DNA of 28,039 bases. It comes from Spirogloea muscicola (Eukaryota > Streptophyta > Zygnematophyceae > Spirogloeales > Spirogloeaceae). Below are positions 18,601 to 28,039 of the stretch, one piece after another. The number at the start of each line of letters is the position of its first letter. The first letter of the stretch is position 1. The stretch lies in contig WELB01000189.1 in NCBI GenBank assembly GCA_009602725.1, forward strand, positions 9,901 through 37,939. Reading direction: 5' to 3'. The position numbers and the translations under genes were made by a program. The notes beneath the pieces are model-generated. The model saw only the letters and a list, made by a program, of their open reading frames with translations, searched no databases and was not told where the DNA came from.

Positions 18601-21600
18601 CCAAAAGGTACAATTGCTTGGCAACAGGCATAACAGTGGCTCCTGAAAGATTAAGCCAGGGACATTACAGTACAATACTGGAGGTCTTGTCACAAATATC
18701 TATCAGTGGGTCTCTCACTACTTGTGTCTTTGTAAAGGATGGCCTTTGTGCTTCTGTTATACACAGGGAGTTCCCTCTATATTCTCGGATTTGAAGCCGC
18801 TGTATCGGCAGCCTGGCAAGGTCAGATGATCTCACCCTCTTAGCCATGAAAGGGAGGGATGTAATGAAGGGATGTACGATGATCTTGAACCCTGGCAACA
18901 ATTTATAAGGACCTGCAGATTTGTTGTCATGCATGTTGCACAAAGTGCTAGCAGACCCGACAAGGCCGGCTACACCCATGACCAAGCTTCTGTCTGCAGA
19001 GGTGCGCAATACTTGGTGAGGGCAATAAATGATTTGTTGCTAAATTTTGCTAAATTTTGCACCTTGGCAACAGGCGGATGCTTTGGAGCACATGTTCTTA
19101 GACATAGAGTCATCACTTCGCTCAGAGGAGATGCCTTCTTCAACAAAGTGAGGCCTGTAACTCAACTGTAGCAACAATGTCAACTGGGATAAGAAGCATA
19201 GCTGAGTTCCTCCATCACTAGACCATGCCTTGCAAAGTGAGTCGGTGACTTCGTGCAGTAGCACTTCCAACTTCATTTGTCAATCATACAGTATGTGTCG
19301 GTCAATTGATTGACTTGAGCTTCTTGCCCTGATAGAGAGGATAGTCAAGCGGGGGTCGCAAGCAACAGTTCGCCTACTCTCCTTTGGACGTTGTTTTTAC
19401 TTGCACAGGTCATCAGAACACCTACTGATTTTCCCACCTGGTTTTCGCACTCACAAAGCATCTCCAGTCACTATTGTGGTGCCAAGGAGTCTCTGTCGCA
19501 GCTTGCTGAAGAAGATGACAGATGAGAGAGTCAGCAGGTCAAAGAAGAGTTTTTGACCTGCTGACATGTGAGTCTATCATTGCAGCACTACAACAAGCGA
19601 AAGCAGTGTGAAAAAGCTCTTAAGATAATTGATGAAGCCATTCATCGAGACAACAGCATACCAGACTTTTATCTTGTGAAGGTCTGCGCACAAGTGACTG
19701 GCTGATTGTTAGCTGTTGCTGAGTACGATGCCCAGAGTGTGATTAAGACATGCTGCTTGCTTTGCAGCCGCAGAAAGATTTGCAGCCTTGAATGATTATT
19801 TCTTTATGCAGGGGAGGATCCTGAAGCATGCGGGAGATCCACCTGCAGCTGCGGCGCTGGCGGACGAAGCTCGAACAATGGACTTGGCAGACAGATTCCT
19901 GAACTCTGAGTGTGTCAAGAGATTGCTTGAAGCTGATCAGGTCTGTGCCGTTGCGTACTTCAGAGAAGCTATATAGGTTCACACCAGGATCATAAGTTTC
20001 CCCCCGTGGCAATGCATAAGAGTAACATTTGACATCATGTGACAAACGCAAGTATATTCCAATTGTATAAGGTTGTATGATGAGGCATGTCAGATCGGCC
20101 GTCCTTGAGCAATCTACCAATAGCAGTGCTCGTAGCAACCAAATACTACAGAGCTTACATTGAGAGCGTCTAAACAGTGACACTTGTGCATCAGATTGAC
20201 AAGGCAGAGAAGACTGCAGCTCTTTTCACAAAGGATGGAGAGCAGCACAATAATCTATTTGACATGCAGTGCATGTGGTAAGTGCATGTGATAACATGCA
20301 GTGCATGTGGTAACCGCGAACCCTCAAGCCATCTATTGGCAAGATGGTGCCTAGTGTCAATAGAGGAGAGCATGACGAGACCAGCAAGTAAAAGATGTGA
20401 GCAGCAGAGAGCAGTAAGATGGTCGATATGCATGTGGACTGTATCCAGCTCCATTTGACAGGGTGCATTGAGATTGCTTGCTTAACATGGTATGTACAGG
20501 TATGAGATCGCGAGTGGAGACAGCCACTTGAGGCAATGTGCATTCGGAAAGGCTTTGAAGAAGTACTTGGCTATACACAAGCACTACACTGATATTGTAA
20601 GTCACCTTGCCCAAATTTTGCCGTCCGCTATCATGAATCAGGAGTCATCAAGTCTGTGCTTTGGTGCATGTCCAACGCTGTCGATTGGCTCAGTCCACTT
20701 TACATATTTTCCTCACAGGTTGAGGATCAGTTCGACTTCCACACCTATTGCTTGAGAAAGATGACCTTGAAAGCTTACTTATCAATGCTACAATTCGAGG
20801 ATCATCTTCACTCCCACAAGTTCTTCTGTCGAGGGGCTGCAGGCGCCATCCGGTACATGAGCAGCTATCACCTTTGAGCAACTCTTGTGCATTGCTCACT
20901 GTGCTTCTCGCTGTTCAGATTGTCAAGACCCGTATGTAATCAAGAGGTGCGCTCAGATGTCAGGAACTCACATGTCCATTATTTGCAAGTCTTGCACTTG
21001 TCCCTTTGTATCTCATCTCAGGTGAGGTGGTGAAAAGACACCTGATCAGCCCACCACCTCTTGTCCTGCAGGTGCTACTTGGAAATCTTTGATGCTCCAC
21101 CCAAGACATTAGCAGATGACGATGATGCTCTGCTTCAGAGCATGTCTCCATCTGAGAGGAAAAAGCTCCGCCAGAAGCAGCGGAAGGCTGAAGCTCGAGC
21201 AAAAAAGGTCCCCGCTCCTTACAATATTGTTGTCCAATCGGCCATGTGCTCACTATTGCTGAATGTGTGCCCCTTGCACCTCATTAAGCAGTAGTGGTAT
21301 GCACTTCAGGAGGCAGAAGATAGGACAAAGGAAGAGGAGGCTGCAGCTACAGCAGCTGCAACATTCCCTGGGGCCAAAGGGTCGAAGAAGACTGGGACAG
21401 AGAAGGTTAAGGCGATTGATCCTGATCCTGACGGAGTCCAGTTGGCGCAGGTCACACTCGGAACCCCTGCTCAGTAAAGTAGTAGCCATCAACATTATTG
21501 CTTATGCTTGACACAATACTTGCCGTAACTGTGTAATTGCTTACATGTCCAGCTGATGAAAGATTGCAGTCTCAGGCTCTGAACCTGACTTGCAATGTAG

Positions 21601-23589
21601 GTGGAAGACCCTTTGGGAGAAGCCATAAAGAGCCTACAGCTGCTGCAGCTGCATGCTCCTGACAGGCTTGAGACACATCTACTGGCGTTCGAGGTCTACA
21701 TCCGCAGGCGTAAGATCCTGTTGGGTCTCCAGGTATTGCTCCTGGAGGAGCTTCGAAAATGCTCGACAGTGTTGGCTCAGCCACATGTTGGCTCATCATA
21801 AATTACTACAGTTGATCATTTTGACATGTTTGACTGAAGGGGGCAAGGTGCTAATGGCAGAAAGTAGGAACACAATTGAGGAGTTACACAATCTCCTCAT
21901 CGAGTGATGCTGGTATCTGCCTCAACCAGGAAGCTCCTTTGACAGTACCGTCTTCTTTTATTTGTTATATTTGCAGGCACTGAAAAGAATGCTACGACTT
22001 GATAGTCAGAATGCTGCTCTGCACAGGTGTATGGTAAGAGGATAGCTACTTGTTGCCAACTATAAGCTAGAATACTATCAGACGTGCTAATTGTCCAGCT
22101 CTTGTAGAAGTGCTTGGTTACCTGACTTTGCTTGATGTTCTAGATACATTTTAGTTAGTTGAGAGGATTTCACAGAATGTGGATGATCCAGGAGTGAGCA
22201 TGGGATCATTTCACATCTGAATGTACTCCGCATTTGTTGACATCCTCGTGCAGGTACGATTTTTCCACCTCGTGGAGAGTTTGCCTTCTCCCAAGACAGC
22301 TGGCGAGCGACTTGTGAGAGAAGTTGTTGAGGCCGAGAAGGGGCAATTTGCGTAAGCATTCCTTGAGTACAAGAGGATCACTGAAATTCAAAATTGAGAT
22401 ACAACACTAAGTTGTGTGGAGCCTGTACTGCTCACGACTCAACCACTAAGCCTTTCTTTCAACTCCAGGCTGTAGGGTTCAGGAAATCAAGCAGTAGGGT
22501 GGAGACAGCTGACATTTCTTAGTCTGTTGTTACTTTGTGGAAGTGCACGTGCGTTCAGTACTCAATAGGGGGCTCATTCCTGACAGCGAGGTACCTGTCT
22601 GCAGGGGACTTGACAGTGCTTCTCTTCAAGCATACAATGATGCTTTCCTTAAGGCCCACACAGGTCAGTCGTGACGGTTGCCTCATATGCAGGCAGGATC
22701 ATGTTAATGGGCTTCAAGATGACCTTATCCAGCTGCTTTTGCAGCCACACTTCCACTCTCGTGCTCAGCCAATTTGGCTTCTTGCAGGGTCGTTGCCACA
22801 CAGATTAGCAGCAGCAGAGATGTCTCTACTCCTCACTCCGACAGACACTGCTTCTGCTGTTCGCATACTCGAGGAAGCTGAGCCTTCTTTTCACGGAGGG
22901 TGAGTATAGTTCGTCACAGTAGCAGCCCTCATCGGCTTCAAAGTAGAGATGCGGGTATCAAGTATGATAGTCAATACTCTCTTCGCTTAGTAGGTGTTTG
23001 TGAATGTTGGGAAAGAAATGTTGGGCCCCATAGTGCAAGATCATGTTTGCAGCTGGAAGGTGATCTTGATGCTGTCTGCATTGGCAGGGACGAAGAGGCG
23101 GCAGAGGCCACGTATGTCTGGAGTTTGCAGGATTGTGTGGCTGTTGATGAGCTGCTTAAGTCAAAACTTCAGGACACAGCTGCCTCTGACAGTAAGCTGA
23201 TGAAGTCATCAATGATAGTGGCGCATGAACTTTCACTGTGATGGGTTTAGGTGACGCACATTGTGATCATAAAGCCTCTTGCTTGCAAGTCTACTTTTGA
23301 CAAGCCTGACCTTCGCTCCAGTTCACTATAGCTCTTTGTCAGGTCACATCAGACATGACAATCAGACATGACAAGCTCTTGCAGATTTCCCTGACATGTG
23401 TCTGCTCCATGGCACCTGGCTGCTTTTGCAGGTTGGAGAGCTAGGTGCCAAAAGCTCTTCCCATATGCCGCGTGTTTTGAGGCAGATAGGAGCTCTGCAG
23501 TGGTTGGTTTGCCCTCAAGAACTGCACTAGTGAAAGGGCGGGCAGCATTGAGCTCTGGGACGCCTCAGGTGCTAGCCAACGGAGTTTAG
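15698..23589 (+). CDS. NAA15: NatA auxiliary subunit NAA15 (27 exons)
   Basis: TPR scaffold that binds the ribosome and activates the catalytic NAA10 subunit for co-translational N-terminal acetylation in the cytosol. Exons: 15698-15748, 15915-15993, 16212-16294, 16627-16776, 17054-17169, 17391-17496, 17707-17778, 17927-18042, 18150-18285, 18530-18607, 18767-18820, 19074-19147, 19336-19408, 19586-19681, 19812-19940, 20195-20277, 20500-20596, 20719-20852, 21072-21207, 21310-21450, 21601-21732, 21977-22033, 22254-22351, 22605-22663, 22788-22899, 23088-23191, 23432-23589. All phases agree; total 2724 bases, 907 aa (human about 866, Arabidopsis about 897). Family landmarks: [14 protein letters not shown] at the start, [82 protein letters not shown], the basic [19 protein letters not shown] segment, [10 protein letters not shown] and [12 protein letters not shown]. 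The exon 13 start (19336) is the least certain boundary. The gene is complete and looks functional. Confidence 0.94.
20262..20313 (+). repeat. Tandem copy of a 5' splice site in NAA15
   Basis: ACATGCAGTGCATGTGGTAA occurs at 20262-20281, spanning the end of exon 16 and its donor, and again at 20294-20313 inside the intron. The period is 32 bases. Use of the second donor would add 32 bases, beginning with a TAA in frame after the W codon. Confidence 0.7.
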
Positions 23590-24786
23590 AGCCGGCGGCC
23601 TTAGATGAGCTGCTGGTCTGTCACCTAGGCTCGCCATCCCACCATTTTGGCAGTTGATGTGACTGAGAAGCGGCCAACAGCCGTCTTGTCAAGCACTTCA
23701 CGCGAGAGTAGTTGTAACCTGTCATAGAAGAATGTCAGCTGTACACGCCATTGACACCTAGTCACTCGCCGACCTTCAGCTACACAGCGCCAGTCACGTG
23801 GGTCTTGTTCAAGATTAGGATCATACTGCCTGACGACAAGAACAAGCTATTCTTGGCGCTGAAACGTCCAATGTATGTGCAGTCGAGCAGCGCTCTGTCT
23901 CCAAAGTCCAAGTCAGTATGATTCACGTAGTTGGTGGATTACGAATGCCCTTCAGCAGGACACTGGCTACATTTGCTGCAGGACTTAGACGAGTTCAACA
24001 GCCTCGTGAAAGCGTTGGTTGAGGAACAGATGTGTCATTTCTCTGCATTGAGCTGCACTTGGTGTTGGGCAGATAGCCCGAGCAGCTGCCAGCGCTGACT
24101 CGAAGTCCGAGGAACCGTTGCCACTTCACTAAGCACGTGCTCAGCAACATTGTCAGCTACACCAGGTGTCAAATCTCTAGGAATGCCTAAGAAGCGACAC
24201 ATTTCGTGGGCAAGGTTGGCAGGAGCGAGGCACATGGGAAGTCAAGGAGGCCGAGAAGTCATGCTCTATGCCAGAAGGTGCCAGATTGGCATAGAGGTCT
24301 TGATGAGATATGCAGAGCTGTCAGTAGCATCATGGGTAGTTGCTGAGCCCGCAAACTGCATCCTTGTGATTCAAGTAATGAGCTCAGGCTGCAAACATAC
24401 AATCAGGTGCTGGATGGCCGACATAGGTGCACTGAAGTTGCGCCTTGCTATATGCATATATTTCATGTACACATAAGTACATATGTATTTTCACTCCTTG
24501 TCAAAATAGCTCAAGGCACTCATAGCGTGTATGCAGAAGCCCGCCAAAGAGAGAGTCACTATCCTGTACACTCATTGAGCTGCTCGCTGACATGAAACTC
24601 ACGAAGAAAGAGAAAACCGGAGGCATCAGCACACTAAAGCCCTATTCTAACTGACGTCATGGCAAGTATGGCAAGATTTGGGGCCTGTTTCAAAGCCCCT
24701 CACAACTGGCCGTACATGTGGCTTGGGTCAGGCGGCAAGATTGAGATAGGCAAAGGCATGGAAATTGCAGTTAGACTTATAGCCTG
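23590..24786. other. Intergenic, between NAA15 and the patatin-like gene
   Basis: Both flanking genes end into this stretch. A minus-strand frame at 24035-24235 (66 codons) has no recognised family and no splice partner that I could find. Nothing else is supported. Confidence 0.45.
23713..23717 (+). terminator. TGTAA poly(A) signal of NAA15
   Basis: TGTAA, the usual chlorophyte polyadenylation signal, lies 124 bases after the NAA15 stop codon, a typical distance. Confidence 0.45.
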
Positions 24787-27700
24787 CTATGCAGCTACGA
24801 CTCTCTCCTGGAGGACAAACTCGTTCACAAATGAGGCCAGGCGAGCCTTGATCGTAGGATCCTCGATCAGCTCTCGGCCAATCTTCTCGAGTGTCTTAAT
24901 CGCCACCGGAGTCGCTGTGAAGGCATTCTCCAGTGCATCCATCGCATCATCTTCGACCTTCTTCACCTCCTCCTTGGTGCTCTTGACGCTCCGCTGCTTG
25001 CAGAACTCAATTGCAAAGGTCCGTGCCTTAGGCCGCACATCGTCCTGATAGAGGGTCTTCTGGATGCGCAGATATTGCAGAGTGGTGGAATCATCGGCCG
25101 TGTCGCCAATCTCCGGCCCGCCAAGAACCTGCTATTCAGACTGGTATGAGCTCCAGCTGCCGGTGGCTTGCAGCTGAATACCAGGCATGGCAAATGCACA
25201 ATCTGAGCATACCGAAATACTTTGTTGGTGCGAATGAGTATTGGCCTGGCAAAGGTGGCACTCAACTCAAGGCACAGCCCTGACCTGGTTGTAAGTGGAC
25301 GTCACGATGGCTTCCACAAGGTCACTTGCTCCAGAAGTCGGAATCTGTGATATCAATGGGACAATCCATTGCAGGATGCCATAGTCGCCTTCCTTATCAT
25401 CGGCAAAGGAACCTTTGACCTGCACAAAAGGGAGAGCCGGGACTTGCTTGTGACGTGCAGCAGTCACCAAACACGGTGCCAGAAAATTTAGCAGCATCCA
25501 GCTCACCTGCTATGTCAAGCCAGTGGATTATTGGTCTTCTAGTGCAAGTGGTCAAGGTGCCAAGATACTCATAGAGAGGTGCCTACCTGGCCAGTCCCAA
25601 CGGAGAACGTGGCTATGTCTGCTACAGAGGTGTTCTTTCTATGAGCCGTCTTCAGGCAAGCATTGAGCACCACGATGGCCTCCAATGTAGGGTTATTGGC
25701 AACGACGCCTGGGAGTTCAACAGGGTGTCTTAGCACAGCAAAAAAATGCCTGTGCTTCAACAAGTGAGATGTGTTGCATGCGGGAAGCTACTTTCTGGAG
25801 AGCTTTGATAGAGTGCCAGGAGGAATGCATACCGCCATCAACCAGCATGAAGTCCTGCTGCTTGCCATCAGGGTCTGGGAGGCTTTGCACTTTGGAAGCT
25901 GATGCAGCAGGAAAGGAGGGCTTAGTCAATGCTCCCATTAGCCAAGAATCGATCAAGTGCCCAGGGAAGTATGCCCTTTACTTGGGATATGAGTCCTGCC
26001 ACTCACTTTTACATGAGGTACTAACAACAGAGCACAAGTTGTTAAAGCGAGCATGCTGGATCTTGAGATGCCGGCAGGTTGCAAGTCACTGGATGGGGGC
26101 TGGGCTCAGGAGAAGGAGAAGATGGACATCTGCTGGCAGGTCTGGGGTGGATTACCTGGGAAGAACGTCGGCGCTGCCGAGCTTGAACGAGCCACCTGCC
26201 AGACCTGGAAACCACTTCGATGGAATTGCAGGCTCTGGCCAAATGAGGCCGAGTGGTTGATGCTTGCGTAGCCTGAGTGGCCGCTCAGGGCGTTGTAGAA
26301 GAACGTGAATGGCGTGTCGTTGATCATATCAAAGGATGGAATGGCCACCGAGCTCTGGGAAAAGGCACGTGCCAACGTGACACTTGAGTATCCGTACTCC
26401 GACCAGGCAGATCAGAAAGCTCATGCATGTCGTTCAGTGCTAGAAGCGCGGATCTTTGAGGTACAAAACGTGGAATTGCTTCGGCAAAGAGCATGGATGG
26501 CTTCCTTGTGATAAGGAGAAGTGGCCTCACTGTGAGCTGCGTGAGTTGCAACCCCGCAAATGTTTTCTGCAGGATGCGATTGATGACGTCCTCCCCAAAT
26601 TTTGCTTTGACCGCCCACTTGGCAATTGCCTCAGGCGAGCCTACGGCCTTGATCTTGGGCACGAACTTGTCGATAATGTCATAGAGGGGCGTGATGAGGG
26701 CGGCGAGGACACCCAGCAGGCCCGGATCGACGTCCTTGCGGTCGCCCGCTGGGAAGATCTGAGGGCCGAGGTTCTTGTACATGGCGAGCGCTCCAGCGGC
26801 GCTGCCATTGCGGGCCTTGTTTGGGTTCGACGGCTCAACGCCGTCCGCCATGGGGTCCGTCTTGCCACGGGAAGCCAGGTACAGGGCGAGGAGAGCCCCG
26901 GTGCTCGTCCCGGCTATCAGGTCAAAGAAATCTGCATGTGGAGTGTGCGTGCCGTCAGGCAGTCGCAAGATATGCCGCCTGCGGTGAGCAACAGCATACC
27001 CCCAAACATCGGCTTTTGACACCGCCCTCCGCAGCGGTGTGCGCATACGCAACCGCAAAAATGGCAACGGCACGCGACCAGGCAGGCCGGTGTGTTGCCA
27101 TTTCCCGCGCACGTGCAATGCTTCGCAACCGGCTCAGACGCTCTTTGTAAAGGGAACGTCTTGTGAGCAAGCGGCGGGGTCATGGCAGCACCTGCAAGGT
27201 AGATCTCGTTGCGGTCGATGTTGGTGCCGGGGTTCTTGGCGGTGAGGCCGTCGTAGATGGCGTCCTCCAGGCCCTCCAGCACCACGGCTGCCAAACAAGA
27301 AGCGCCGCCCGCCCAAATTTTCAGTCGCTCAAGCGGCACGTTGACAACGTACGCGTCAGGATGGCGACCGTCTACAGCACCAGCATTGTCAAATGCTTCG
27401 GCAGCACAGCTCCGTCTACAGATGCAGCACCTCAGCAGCCTGCATTGGCAAGTGCATCAGCAGTTGAGCTGTTGTCAAGCGGGGTGGCTATGACCTGTGA
27501 GGATGCCGCGGATGCCACCGCCGTCGAGGGACAGGATGCGCTGGAACTGGGGGTTCTTGGGCACCCAGGGGGGCCGGTCGCCAGGCCCGCTCGCGGGCGA
27601 CCCGCCATTGCCGAGCCCCGTCTGCGGAGGCGGCGTGCCCGTGGTCACAGTCTGAGCGACCGCCCGCGGTGGCATGGCCATGGCCGCCCGCCGGAGCGCC

Positions 27701-27843
27701 GGCCGCGCAATCGGCGACGTGGGTCCGCGCCGGCTGACGGTGGCGCAAGACGGGCCGTGCTGGCGGCCGGGGCGGCGGTGGCAGGACGCGGCGGAGGCGC
27801 CGCTGACCTGCGCCGTCGTGGAGCCGGCGAGGGCGTGGGCCAT
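24787..27843 (-). CDS. Patatin-like phospholipase (8 exons)
   Basis: Lipid acyl hydrolase with a Ser-Asp dyad. Exons on the minus strand: 27843-27495, 27287-27192, 26931-26531, 26354-26156, 25898-25833, 25708-25587, 25419-25285 and 25128-24787. Phases agree, giving 569 aa. Seen: a Pro/Arg/Ala-rich N-terminus (about 1-100) that may be a plastid or mitochondrial transit segment, SLDGGGIRGIL (oxyanion hole, about 105-115), DFFDLIAGTSTGALLALYL with the GxSxG nucleophile (GTSTG), SVAIPSFDMINDTPFTFFYN, VARSSSAAPTFFPG, and FMLVDGGVVANNPTLEA with the catalytic Asp of D-G-G. A helical, charged C-terminal extension ends LQERVVAA. The segment between GTSTG and VAIPSF includes a low-complexity linker (about residues 170-210). 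Substrate cannot be told from sequence. The start at 27843 is the first ATG in the catalytic frame; an ATG at 27973 opens a different frame. Confidence 0.9.
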
Positions 27844-28039
27844 GGCGGGAAGTGGGCAGCTCGGCTGCTGGCTGGGCGCCGGGCTGAGGCCGCCTGCTGG
27901 GCAGCTTGCGGGGAGGCGGGCGGAGGAGGGGGGTGGAGCAGAGCACCAGTGAGGCTCTGGGGGCCTTGCTCATGTAGCGCGCGAGCGGGAGGAGGGAGGG
28001 GGGCCGGCCAGAGACGGCAAAGGGAGGCGGGGGGGGGGA
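27844..28039 (-). promoter_or_regulatory. 5' region of the patatin-like gene
   Basis: GC-rich sequence upstream of the patatin start. It contains an ATG at 27971-27973 in another frame (beginning MSKAPRASLVLC) that would overlap the main start if transcribed. The window ends in a G-rich run (28029-28038). Confidence 0.4.

Noticed and set aside
19041-19060. Tandem TAAATTTTGC pair
   Set aside because: Two-unit repeat in an NAA15 intron near the acceptor; no sign of function.
23719-23928. A plus-strand open frame ending ALKRPMYVQSSSALSPKSKSV
   Set aside because: It looks protein-like over a short stretch but has no upstream ATG, no splice partner and no family resemblance.
24035-24235. Minus-strand frame containing FLGIPRDLTPGVADNVAEHV
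   Set aside because: Plausible composition, but isolated between two gene ends with no ATG context or neighbouring exons that I could join.
1-28039. CRISPR array, tRNA or rRNA genes, prokaryotic operon signals
   Set aside because: No spaced direct repeats of the right form, no cloverleaf or rRNA-like segment noticed, and gene structure is clearly intron-rich eukaryotic.

Overview
The window looks like nuclear DNA of a green alga, most likely a trebouxiophyte relative. Five protein genes are each cut into many short exons by GT-AG introns. The proteins match plant and animal families, and TGTAA, the usual chlorophyte poly(A) signal, lies 124 bases after the NAA15 stop. Species assignment is inference. 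All exon structures below were assembled by hand from splice sites, phase continuity and family resemblance; there is no transcript evidence.

Layout. Bases 1-5915 are a repeat zone: a patchwork of 3'-end fragments of one non-LTR (LINE-type) retrotransposon family, in both orientations. The fragments carry the end of a C2HC zinc-finger plus restriction-like-endonuclease (RLE) domain and a shared 3' tail, and a recurring GGCTGG...CCAGCC hairpin lies between them. No reverse transcriptase domain is present. Bases 5916-7184 hold no confident gene. From 7185 to the end the genes alternate in strand: an LPEAT1-like lysophospholipid acyltransferase (-, 7185-9799), a neuferricin-like cytochrome-b5-fold protein (+, 10056-12044), an AVEN-like protein (-, 12993-14996), the NatA auxiliary subunit NAA15 (+, 15698-23589, 27 exons, 907 aa) and a patatin-like phospholipase (-, 24787-27843, 569 aa). 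Two pairs are head to head (gaps of 256 and 701 bp) and two are tail to tail.

How the genes relate. They look like independent housekeeping genes: membrane lipid acylation, lipid hydrolysis, a membrane-anchored heme-type protein, co-translational N-terminal acetylation and an AVEN-type regulator. I see no operon-like or defence-system logic. GC content is high around the divergent promoters and 5' exons (about 9.1-10.7, 14.5-16.3 and 26.5-28.0 kb) and lower toward the 3' ends.

The oddest observation is an in-frame TAA (11593-11595) in the neuferricin-like gene. Beyond it the reading frame continues across one more intron into an exon that still looks like the conserved C-terminus of the family. 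I found no convincing previously undescribed system here.
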